DNA of 5,860 nucleotides, from assembly GCA_013298745.1 (NCBI GenBank), contig JAAFIT010000175.1, positions 1-5,860 of the forward strand, given 5' to 3'. Shown here piece by piece: positions 1 to 5,584 of the stretch. The DNA is from Sphingomonadales bacterium. Lineage in GTDB: Bacteria; Pseudomonadota; Alphaproteobacteria; Sphingomonadales; Sphingomonadaceae. The notes beneath the pieces were generated by a model. It was given only the letters and a program-made list of their open reading frames with translations, searched no databases and was not told where the DNA came from. Each line of letters starts with the position of its first letter. The first letter of the stretch is position 1. Both the position numbers and the translations under genes were made by a program.

Positions 1-1
1 C

Positions 2-499
2 TCGTCGGTCGGCGTCGCCATCGTCACGGACGCCTCCAACTATGGCAATCCGATCGCCCGTGGCGCGCGCGGCCCATGGCAGGAATTTGCCGAACTGCTC
101 GCGGAACCGTTCATCGCCGGCAAGGAGTTGACCGTCGCAGTTCTCGGCGACGAGGCGCTCGCCGTTACCGAATTGCAGCCGACGCAAGGCTTTTACGATT
201 ACGAGGCCAAATATACCGATGGCCTGACCGTCCATGTCTGCCCCGCCGATCTGCCGGCAGAAGTGACCGCCGCCTGCCTCAAATACGCCCGTGACGCGCA
301 TCGCGCGCTGGGCTGCAAGGGCACCTCGCGGTCGGATTTTCGCTGGGATCCGGCGCAGGGCCTGGCCGGGCTCTACTTGCTTGAAGTCAACACCCAGCCG
401 GGGATGACGCCGCTCAGCCTTGTCCCCGAACAGGCGCGCCATCGCGGCATTTCCTATGAAATGCTGGTGCAACGCCTCATTGAGGCAGCGCTCGCATGA
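2..499 (+). CDS. ddl: D-alanine--D-alanine ligase, C-terminal part (5' end outside window)
   Basis: ATP-grasp enzyme that joins two D-alanines in the cytoplasm to make the D-Ala-D-Ala end of the peptidoglycan pentapeptide. The reading frame is open from base 2 and gives 165 residues to a TGA. It begins at SSVGV, the serine loop around Ser150 of E. coli DdlB, so about half of a usual ~300-residue protein is missing on the left. Visible family motifs in order: FYDYEAKY (active-site Tyr), CKGTSRSDF (Arg and the first metal-binding Asp), LLEVNTQPGM (metal-binding Glu and Asn), and TPLSLVPEQA (Ser-Leu of the substrate site). All key residues in the visible part are present, so the enzyme looks functional. 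The TTG at 128 is an internal Leu codon, not a start. The stop overlaps the ftsQ start (ATGA, 496-499), which suggests translational coupling. A ddl directly before ftsQ is the usual dcw order. Confidence 0.96.
   Translation, partial: SSVGVAIVTDASNYGNPIARGARGPWQEFAELLAEPFIAGKELTVAVLGDEALAVTELQPTQGFYDYEAKYTDGLTVHVCPADLPAEVTAACLKYARDAHRALGCKGTSRSDFRWDPAQGLAGLYLLEVNTQPGMTPLSLVPEQARHRGISYEMLVQRLIEAALA
482..485 (+). promoter_or_regulatory. Shine-Dalgarno for ftsQ
   Basis: GAGG lies 10 nt before the ftsQ ATG, inside the last codons of ddl. It supports the start at 496, which also forms the ATGA overlap with the ddl stop. Confidence 0.55.
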
Positions 500-1404
500 C
501 GACGCAAACCCTTAAGCGCGGCGCCGCGCCGCCCCGGCAAAAGGCCAAGGCGCCGCCGCGCCAGGCCACCGTCGCGCTGCCGGTCAGCCAAGGTGCATTG
601 CGCCGCAATGTCGGCATCACGGTTGCCGTGCTGGGCACGGCGGCGGCGATTGTTGTCGCCGGCGTCATGGGCGTCTGGCAGCGCGCCGGCGAAGCCTTTG
701 TCCAGCAAGCCGCCTCTGCCGGCCTTGAAATTCGCCACGTCGAAGTCACCGGCACCCGTGAGCTGCCGTTGCTGCCGGTCTATCAGGCGGCGCTGCCGGG
801 CCGCGACAACGCCATGCTGACCAGCGACCTCGGTGCCATTCGTGAGCGGCTGCAGGCGCTGCCCTGGGTGGCGGACGCCAGCGTGGCGAGGCGGCTGCCC
901 GATACGCTGGTGATCAGCATCACCGAACGCCGGCCGGTGGCGCTGTGGCAATATCGCCAGCGGCTGCACGCCATCGACATCAATGGTGTCGTGCTCACCG
1001 ATCAGAAGCTCGAACGCTTTGCCAATCTGCCGCTGATCGTCGGCTCCGGCGCGAACGGCCGGGTGCGCGAGTTCCTGACGCTGGCTGCCACGGCGCCGAC
1101 GCTGGCGCCCAAGGTCGATGCTGCGGTGCTCGTTGGCGGCCGTCGCTGGGATCTGAAGTTCAAGACTGGCGAGACCCTGTCCTTGCCCGATCGCCCGGCC
1201 GCCGCCAGCCATGCGCTCCGCCAGTTCGCCAGGCTGGATGACAAGAGCGGCGCCGGGTTGCTCGGCGGCCGGTTTGAACGCTTCGACATGCGCCTGCCCG
1301 GCAGGATGATCGTCGGCGGTGCGGCGGTCAAGCAGGCGCTCGAAGACAATGCCAAGGCCGCGCGCGCTGCGGCCGCCGCCAAGTCAAAACCCCTCACCAT
1401 CTGA
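496..1404 (+). CDS. ftsQ: Cell division protein FtsQ
   Basis: Bitopic inner-membrane divisome protein that, in known systems, pairs with FtsB/FtsL and links early and late division proteins. It has 302 residues, within the normal range for alphaproteobacteria. The cytoplasmic N-terminus (1-38) is rich in Pro, Lys and Arg. One transmembrane helix spans about 39-60 (VGITVAVLGTAAAIVVAGV). A POTRA domain follows at about 78-147 (from LEIRHVEVTG to VISITERRPVALWQ), including the family signature ERRPVALW and the following IDINGVVL. The FtsQ beta domain runs to about 275, and the end (276-302) is Ala/Lys-rich and probably disordered. The start at 496 overlaps the ddl stop by 4 nt and has a GAGG 10 nt upstream. 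Position between ddl and ftsA confirms the call. Confidence 0.95.
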   Translation: MTTQTLKRGAAPPRQKAKAPPRQATVALPVSQGALRRNVGITVAVLGTAAAIVVAGVMGVWQRAGEAFVQQAASAGLEIRHVEVTGTRELPLLPVYQAALPGRDNAMLTSDLGAIRERLQALPWVADASVARRLPDTLVISITERRPVALWQYRQRLHAIDINGVVLTDQKLERFANLPLIVGSGANGRVREFLTLAATAPTLAPKVDAAVLVGGRRWDLKFKTGETLSLPDRPAAASHALRQFARLDDKSGAGLLGGRFERFDMRLPGRMIVGGAAVKQALEDNAKAARAAAAAKSKPLTI

Positions 1405-1418
1405 TGAAAATGAACTGA
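1404..1418 (+). other. Four-codon mini-ORF (MKMN) between ftsQ and ftsA
   Basis: ATG at 1404-1406 overlaps the ftsQ TGA by one base (TGATG). It is followed by AAA, ATG, AAC and TGA (1416-1418), which ends 3 nt before the ftsA ATG and in the same frame. No Shine-Dalgarno is visible for ftsA in this stretch. The layout could hand ribosomes from ftsQ to ftsA by repeated termination and reinitiation. The sequence is certain; the function is inference and it may be chance. Confidence 0.35.
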
Positions 1419-1421
1419 ACC

Positions 1422-2702
1422 ATGGCCATTCTCACCCCCAAGGTCCCCTTTGTTCCGCAACGCAGCGGCGAGCGCACAATTGCGGTGCTCGATGTCGGTA
1501 CGTCGAAGGTGGCGGCGATGATCGCCATCGCCGGGCCGGATGGGGAGCCGCGCGTCATCGGCACCGGGCAAAAGCCGTGCAATGGCTTGCGCCGCGGTCT
1601 GGTCACCGATTTCGAACGCACCGAAGCGGCCATTCGCGGCGCCATGGACCAGGCCGAGCGCGCCGCCGGCGTTCAGGTCGAATATGTCTATGCCTCGATT
1701 TCGGCCGGCAACCTTGGCAGCGGCGTGACCAGTGCCGAGATCGACATTGCCGGTGCCAGCATCACCGCCGCCGATATGGCGACGCTGCGCGAGGCTGGCC
1801 GCGCCCGTATCAACCCTGGCAATCGGACGGTCGTCCATGCCCAGCCGGCGCTGTATGCGCTCGATGGCCAACCGGGGGTCGAAAGCCCGCTGGGCTTCCA
1901 CGCCGATCGGTTGGGCATGGATATTCACGTCGTCACCGCCGACACGCCGCCGCTGAAGAATCTCGATCGTGCGATCCGCAACGCCCATATCGGGTTGAAA
2001 TCGCTCGTCGCCTCGCCGCTTGCCGCCAGCCTGTCGACGCTGGAGCGCGAGGAGCGCGAACTGGGCGTCGCGCTCATCGAAATCGGCGCCGGAGTGACCA
2101 CCATCGCCATCCATATGTTCGGCATGCTGGTGGGGGTCGCCGCAATTCCAATGGGGGCAGGCGATATCACCAATGATCTCGCCGCCGCCTTTGCCACCCG
2201 CCGCAGCCATGCCGAACGGCTGAAGGCGCTCGATGGCGCCGCTGTCACCGTGCCCAAGGACAATCACGAAGCGGTGGAAGTGCCGCCGATGACCGATGAC
2301 GGCATGGCCGAGCCGACCCGCGTGCCCAAGGCGCAGATCATCGGCGTCATCCGCCACCGGCTCGATCTGCTGTTCCGCGAAGTCGCCATCAGCCTCGATC
2401 GATTGGGCTTTGTCGGCCCACAGGCACGGCAGGTGGTGTTGACGGGCGGCGGTGCCGAACTGCGCGCCATCGCCGATTTTGCCGCCGGCGCGCTCAATCG
2501 CAATGTCCGCATCGGCCGGCCGCGCGGCCTGACCGGCCTGCCGCCGGCGCAATCGGGGCCGGCGTTTGCGACACTGGCCGGGCTGGTGCTGTTCGCCGCC
2601 AATGAAGTGCCCGATGTCTGGCATGCGCCGGTGGCGCGCGAGGCGGCGGCGAGCGGCGGGCGCATGGCCCGCATGATCGAAAAATTGCGCGGTAGCCTAT
2701 GA
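1422..2702 (+). CDS. ftsA: Cell division protein FtsA
   Basis: Actin-like ATPase that tethers FtsZ filaments to the inner membrane and recruits later divisome proteins. It has 426 residues, the usual length. The phosphate-1 motif is VLDVGTSKVAA (22-32). An SHS2/1C domain follows at about 85-170, phosphate-2 is ALIEIGAGVTTIAI (217-230), and the adenosine motif is VVLTGGGAEL (338-347). The C-terminal amphipathic helix GRMARMIEKLRGSL (413-426) is the membrane-targeting sequence. In phosphate-2 the usual Asp is Glu (E220); I recall this from sphingomonad FtsA, so it looks lineage-typical rather than a defect. The start at 1422 is the first possible one after the in-frame stop at 1416-1418. It has no clear Shine-Dalgarno, unlike ftsZ, so translation probably depends on ftsQ. 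ftsZ follows after 57 nt. Confidence 0.96.
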   Translation: MAILTPKVPFVPQRSGERTIAVLDVGTSKVAAMIAIAGPDGEPRVIGTGQKPCNGLRRGLVTDFERTEAAIRGAMDQAERAAGVQVEYVYASISAGNLGSGVTSAEIDIAGASITAADMATLREAGRARINPGNRTVVHAQPALYALDGQPGVESPLGFHADRLGMDIHVVTADTPPLKNLDRAIRNAHIGLKSLVASPLAASLSTLEREERELGVALIEIGAGVTTIAIHMFGMLVGVAAIPMGAGDITNDLAAAFATRRSHAERLKALDGAAVTVPKDNHEAVEVPPMTDDGMAEPTRVPKAQIIGVIRHRLDLLFREVAISLDRLGFVGPQARQVVLTGGGAELRAIADFAAGALNRNVRIGRPRGLTGLPPAQSGPAFATLAGLVLFAANEVPDVWHAPVAREAAASGGRMARMIEKLRGSL

Positions 2703-2759
2703 CCAGGGATTCACAGCGAATCGCTTATATAGTATCAACCTCCGGAGGGGAGACACGAC
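2703..2759 (+). promoter_or_regulatory. ftsZ leader with candidate promoter and two GANTC sites
   Basis: This 57-bp gap between ftsA and ftsZ is AT-richer than its surroundings. GATTC (2708-2712) and GAATC (2718-2722) are both GANTC sites and form a 5-bp inverted repeat around ACAGC. An AT-rich patch with TATATA (2726-2731) and TATAGT (2728-2733) looks like a -10 element. I see no -35 hexamer at 16-18 bp spacing; TTCACA (2710-2715) is too close. Known from Caulobacter: CcrM methylates GANTC, and ftsZ transcription depends on that methylation and GcrA. A similar ftsZ-specific promoter here is inference. Confidence 0.5.
2744..2751 (+). promoter_or_regulatory. Strong Shine-Dalgarno for ftsZ within a palindrome
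   Basis: GGAGGGGA ends 8 nt before the ftsZ ATG and is the best ribosome binding site in the window. Its left part is the right half of the perfect 10-bp palindrome CCTCCGGAGG (2739-2748). The strong site fits the high FtsZ levels a cell needs compared with FtsA. Confidence 0.8.
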
Positions 2760-4178
2760 ATGCTGGAATTTGAACGTCCCGACCTGAATGAACTGAAGCC
2801 ACGGATCACCGTCATCGGGGTCGGCGGCGCCGGCTGCAACGCCGTTGCCAACATGATCGCTGCCAATCTTCAGGGCGTCGATTTCATCGTCGCCAACACC
2901 GATGCGCAATCGCTGTCCAATTCCAAGGCGGAAACGCGCATCCAGCTCGGCATGAAGATCACGCAGGGCCTTGGAGCCGGCGCACGGCCCGAGATCGGTC
3001 GCGCGGCGGCCGAGGAAACGCTCGACCAGCTCGAAACCAGCCTTGAAGGCGCGCATATGTGCTTCATTGCTGCCGGCATGGGCGGTGGCACCGGCACCGG
3101 GGCTGCGCCGGTGGTGGCGCGCGCCGCGCGCGAAAAGGGCATCCTCACCGTCGGTGTGGTGACCAAGCCCTTCACCTTTGAAGGCAACAAGCGCATGCGC
3201 GCTGCCGAGGAAGGCATTGCCGAACTGCAAAAGCATGTCGACACGCTGATCATCATCCCCAACCAGAATCTGTTCCTCATCGCCAATGCCAATACGTCGT
3301 TCAAGGACGCGTTCGCGATGGCCGATCAGGTGCTTCACCAGGGTGTGCGCGGCATCACCGATCTGATGATCATGCCCGGCCTCATCAACCTCGATTTCGC
3401 CGATGTCCGCACCGTCATGTCCGAAATGGGCAAGGCGATGATGGGGACAGGGGAAGCCACCGGCGAACGCCGCGCCATGGAAGCGGCCGAAAAGGCCATT
3501 GCCAACCCGCTGCTCGATGAAGTTTCGATGCGTGGTGCCAAGGGCGTCATCATCAACATCACCGGCGGCGACGATCTGCGGCTGATGGAGGTTGATGAAG
3601 CCGCGACCTATATTCGCGACATGGTCGATCCCGAAGCCAACATCATCGTCGGCTCGGCGTTCGACAAGAATCTCGATGGCATCATGCGCGTCTCGGTTGT
3701 CGCCACCGGCATCGACGCCGCAGCGCGCAGCGCCGCGCCGGCACCCACGCCCGCGCGCAAGCAGACGCCCGATACGGCGTTTCCCTTGCAGCCCACCATC
3801 TTTGGTCCGCCGCCGACCGTGGCGCCGCCCCCGGTGGTCGAACCCGAACCGGTGGCGATCCAGACTCCGGAGCCTGTCGAACTCGATCTCGGCGCGGTCG
3901 GCGAATTGATCGACGACGAGGACGCTCCGGCGATCAATCCGCCCAAGACGGTCGAAATCGCCAAGGCACCGGCCGAGCCCGAGCCGGTGTCGGTGGTGGT
4001 GCCGATCGCGCCGCCGCCGGTGGAAGAAGAGCGCCCGCTGTCGCTCTTCGAAAAGATGATGGCTATGTCACGTGGTTCAAAGTCCAAGCCGGCGCCGGCC
4101 GAAACGCTGGCGCCCGAGCCGACACCTGCTGCCGATGTCGAAATCCCGCCGTTCTTCAAGCGGCAGGTGAACAACTAA
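2760..4178 (+). CDS. ftsZ: Cell division protein FtsZ
   Basis: Tubulin-like GTPase that polymerises into the cytokinetic Z-ring. It has 472 residues; the extra length over E. coli FtsZ (383) lies in the C-terminal linker. The GTPase core (about 13-319) has [10 protein letters not shown] (20-29), the tubulin signature GGGTGTG (108-114) and the T7 loop NLDFADV (210-216) with its catalytic aspartates. The linker (about 320-425) is Pro/Ala/Glu-rich and probably disordered. A short conserved-looking block, [15 protein letters not shown] (425-439), follows. The C-terminal peptide [12 protein letters not shown] (460-471) is the docking site for FtsA and other partners. All catalytic motifs are intact. 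The start is fixed by the strong GGAGGGGA. No division gene follows; the next genes converge on it. Confidence 0.98.
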   Translation: MLEFERPDLNELKPRITVIGVGGAGCNAVANMIAANLQGVDFIVANTDAQSLSNSKAETRIQLGMKITQGLGAGARPEIGRAAAEETLDQLETSLEGAHMCFIAAGMGGGTGTGAAPVVARAAREKGILTVGVVTKPFTFEGNKRMRAAEEGIAELQKHVDTLIIIPNQNLFLIANANTSFKDAFAMADQVLHQGVRGITDLMIMPGLINLDFADVRTVMSEMGKAMMGTGEATGERRAMEAAEKAIANPLLDEVSMRGAKGVIINITGGDDLRLMEVDEAATYIRDMVDPEANIIVGSAFDKNLDGIMRVSVVATGIDAAARSAAPAPTPARKQTPDTAFPLQPTIFGPPPTVAPPPVVEPEPVAIQTPEPVELDLGAVGELIDDEDAPAINPPKTVEIAKAPAEPEPVSVVVPIAPPPVEEERPLSLFEKMMAMSRGSKSKPAPAETLAPEPTPAADVEIPPFFKRQVNN

Positions 4179-4200
4179 TCGCGCATTGTACGGACGAAAT

Positions 4201-4236
4201 TGATGGCGGTGGGGGCGACAGCCGCCACCGCCATCA
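4201..4236. terminator. Hairpin between convergent ftsZ and ars operon, likely bidirectional terminator
   Basis: A perfect 12-bp stem pairs TGATGGCGGTGG (4201-4212) with CCACCGCCATCA (4225-4236). Inside it, after one G/G mismatch, GGC (4214-4216) pairs with GCC (4221-4223) around a GACA loop. It lies 22 nt after the ftsZ stop, and its right arm includes the arsN1 stop codon. No long T-run follows on either strand: the plus side reads TAATGTCTTC and the minus side AATTTCG. It is therefore not a textbook intrinsic terminator, but its stability and place between convergent genes fit termination or mRNA 3'-end protection in both directions. Confidence 0.65.
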
Positions 4237-4728
4237 TAATGTCTTCTGCATATAGGCGACATCGAGCCAGCGACCGAACTTGCGGCCGACATTGGTCAGC
4301 AACCCGACGTCGCGAAACCCGCAGGCGGCGTGCAGGCGGCGCGAGGCGGTATTGCCCGAACCGTCGCCGATGACAGCGATCATTTCGCGAAACCCCGCAT
4401 TGCGCGCGGCGTCGGCAAGCGCCGCCAGCAGAGCCATGCCGACGCCGCGTCGATGCGCAGCTGCGGCGACATAGACCGAGTTTTCGCACGTCTGGGCATA
4501 GGCGGCGCGGTCACGGAACTGCGCGGCATAGGCGTAGCCGAGGATGGCGCCGTCGGCTTCGGCGACCAGCCATGGCCAGCCGGCGGTTATCACCTTGTCG
4601 ATGCGCGCCGCCATGTCCGCAGCACTCGGCGCTTCGGTTTCAAAACTGGCGGTGCCGGTCAGGACTTCGGGTGCATAGATTGCCGCGATGGCAGCGGCAT
4701 CTCCTGCGCTAGCCGGGCGAATGATCAC
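4234..4728 (-). CDS. arsN1: GNAT N-acetyltransferase, ArsN1-type (arsinothricin/phosphinothricin resistance)
   Basis: Probable acetyl-CoA-dependent cytoplasmic enzyme that acetylates the amino group of arsinothricin or phosphinothricin. It has 164 residues, the usual size. The start MIIRPASAGDAAAIAAIY and the end GRKFGRWLDVAYMQ match the phosphinothricin acetyltransferase/MnaT (YncA) group. TASFE (26-30) and FRDRAAYAQTCENSVYV (71-87) carry conserved substrate-side residues. HRRGVGMALL (92-101) is the acetyl-CoA pyrophosphate loop, and N126 with HAACGF (133-138) matches the C-terminal GNAT block. The start codon is GTG, overlapping the arsC stop (GTGA); the next in-frame Met (39) would cut the fold. 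The family alone also allows a methionine sulfoximine or amino-acid acetyltransferase. Place as last gene of an ars operon is why I favour ArsN1; in known systems ArsN1 detoxifies arsinothricin. Confidence 0.8.
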   Translation of the reverse strand: MIIRPASAGDAAAIAAIYAPEVLTGTASFETEAPSAADMAARIDKVITAGWPWLVAEADGAILGYAYAAQFRDRAAYAQTCENSVYVAAAAHRRGVGMALLAALADAARNAGFREMIAVIGDGSGNTASRRLHAACGFRDVGLLTNVGRKFGRWLDVAYMQKTL

Positions 4729-5117
4729 GCTGCCACCGGTTTGCCGTCTTCCTTGGTAAAGCCTGGCGGCAAGCTACCATCGAGCACCGCCAGAACGGCC
4801 TCCGACGGGCGGGCGAGGATGGTGCCCTTTGGTGCAATGACAACCGGGCGGTTGATCAGGATCGGGTGCTCTGCCATCGCCCCGAGGATTGCGGCATCAC
4901 TGGCGCCGACAAGGCCGAGCGCCTCTGCTGGTGTGCCCTTGATCCGCATCAGCGCCGTTGCCCCACCCACCGCCTGTGCCACGCGCGCGAGTGTTACGGC
5001 ATCCGGCGGGGTTTTGAGATATTCGACCACCACCGGCTCGACGCCGGTTGCGCGGATCATCGCCAGCACATTGCGTGAGGTGCCGCATTTGGGGTTGTGC
5101 CAGATCGTCACCGACAT
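4725..5117 (-). CDS. arsC: Glutaredoxin-dependent arsenate reductase ArsC
   Basis: Reduces arsenate to arsenite in the cytoplasm, using glutathione/glutaredoxin. It has 130 residues, similar to the E. coli/R773 ArsC type (about 140) but with a shorter C-terminus. The catalytic Cys11 lies in WHNPKCGTSRN (6-16). The three arsenate-binding arginines of the family are visible as R58 (ALMRIKG), R90 (ILINRPVVI) and R103 (LARPSEAVL). The end FTKEDGKPV also matches the family. I chose ATG at 5117: it gives the family's normal N-terminus and overlaps the arsI stop (TGATG). A start at 5162 would add 15 unrelated residues inside arsI. No good Shine-Dalgarno is visible, so translation is probably coupled to arsI. 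The product arsenite normally needs an efflux pump, and none is in this window. Confidence 0.93.
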   Translation of the reverse strand: MSVTIWHNPKCGTSRNVLAMIRATGVEPVVVEYLKTPPDAVTLARVAQAVGGATALMRIKGTPAEALGLVGASDAAILGAMAEHPILINRPVVIAPKGTILARPSEAVLAVLDGSLPPGFTKEDGKPVAA

Positions 5118-5584
5118 CAGCAGCAACCCGTTTTGGCGGGCGCGATCGCCGGCGCGCAGCACGCACCCTCGGCAGCATTTGCGCTTGCCAGTCGCGCTAG
5201 CGCCGGCGAACTACCATAATCGCTGGCGCCGCCCTTGGTCAGGAAGGTTTCCCAAACGACCCCCTGCGGATCGGCAATCCAGGCCTTGGATGAGTTGGCG
5301 TAGCAACAGGTGGTGGCGGCTTCCTCCAGCACCGGACCATCGGCGCGCGCCAGCCGCGCGCCGACTTCGGCGAGCTCCGCCTCGTCCTCGACCTGGATCC
5401 CGAGGTGTTCGATGCCGCGCGTTGCATGGCCGACCGAAATGGCAAAGTTCAGCCGCGGATCCTCGAGCATCCACTTGGCATAATCGGGCTGGACGACGCT
5501 CGGCTCTGCGCCGAACAACTGGGTGTAGAAGCGCATCGATTGCGCCAGATCATCCACGCCAACATGGACATGCATGCGTTTCAT
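5117..5584 (-). CDS. arsI: ArsI/CadI-family dioxygenase (C-As bond lyase)
   Basis: Vicinal-oxygen-chelate (glyoxalase-fold) enzyme. Known ArsI proteins use Fe(II) and O2 to cleave the carbon-arsenic bond of trivalent organoarsenicals such as methylarsenite, releasing arsenite. From the ATG at 5584 it has 155 residues. Likely metal ligands are H5 or H7 (RMHVHVGV), H60 (GIEHLGIQV) and E112 (VVWETF). C93-C94 in ATTCCYAN is the substrate-binding Cys pair typical of ArsI. YAKWMLEDPRLNFAIS (35-50) is also family-typical. A tail after about 120 adds two more Cys pairs, C142-C143 and C154-C155, the last two residues. The ATG overlaps the arsR stop (TGATG); a TTG one codon earlier is less likely. CadI (cadmium-induced) is the related alternative name; the arsR and arsC neighbours favour arsenic. 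Confidence 0.9.
   Translation of the reverse strand: MKRMHVHVGVDDLAQSMRFYTQLFGAEPSVVQPDYAKWMLEDPRLNFAISVGHATRGIEHLGIQVEDEAELAEVGARLARADGPVLEEAATTCCYANSSKAWIADPQGVVWETFLTKGGASDYGSSPALARLASANAAEGACCAPAIAPAKTGCC

Noticed and set aside
1002..2624. 540-codon open frame on the minus strand, antisense to ftsQ and ftsA
   Set aside because: No recognisable domain, and its low-complexity His/Arg/Gly composition is typical of a GC-rich antisense frame. ftsA on the other strand is unambiguous.
2710..2733. TTCACA (2710-2715) as the -35 box of an ftsZ promoter
   Set aside because: The gap to TATATA or TATAGT is only 10 or 12 bp, too short for a sigma-70 promoter. The -10-like patch is kept only as a candidate.
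3608..4174. 188-codon minus-strand frame opposite the FtsZ linker, rich in Ser and Gly
   Set aside because: It mirrors the repetitive Pro/Ala/Glu codons of the FtsZ linker; no start signal or family match.
5117..5162. Longer arsC start at 5162 (15 extra residues)
   Set aside because: The extra residues do not match ArsC N-termini and lie inside arsI. The ATG at 5117 gives the family start and the TGATG overlap.
5146..5209. 10-bp inverted repeat, TCGCCGGCGC (5146-5155) and GCGCCGGCGA (5200-5209), upstream of the arsC start
   Set aside because: It lies in the coding sequence of the Ala-rich ArsI tail, the arms are themselves built on GCCGGC, and the spacing is 44 nt. Chance similarity of GC-rich Ala/Pro codons is the simpler explanation, though an effect on arsC translation is not excluded.
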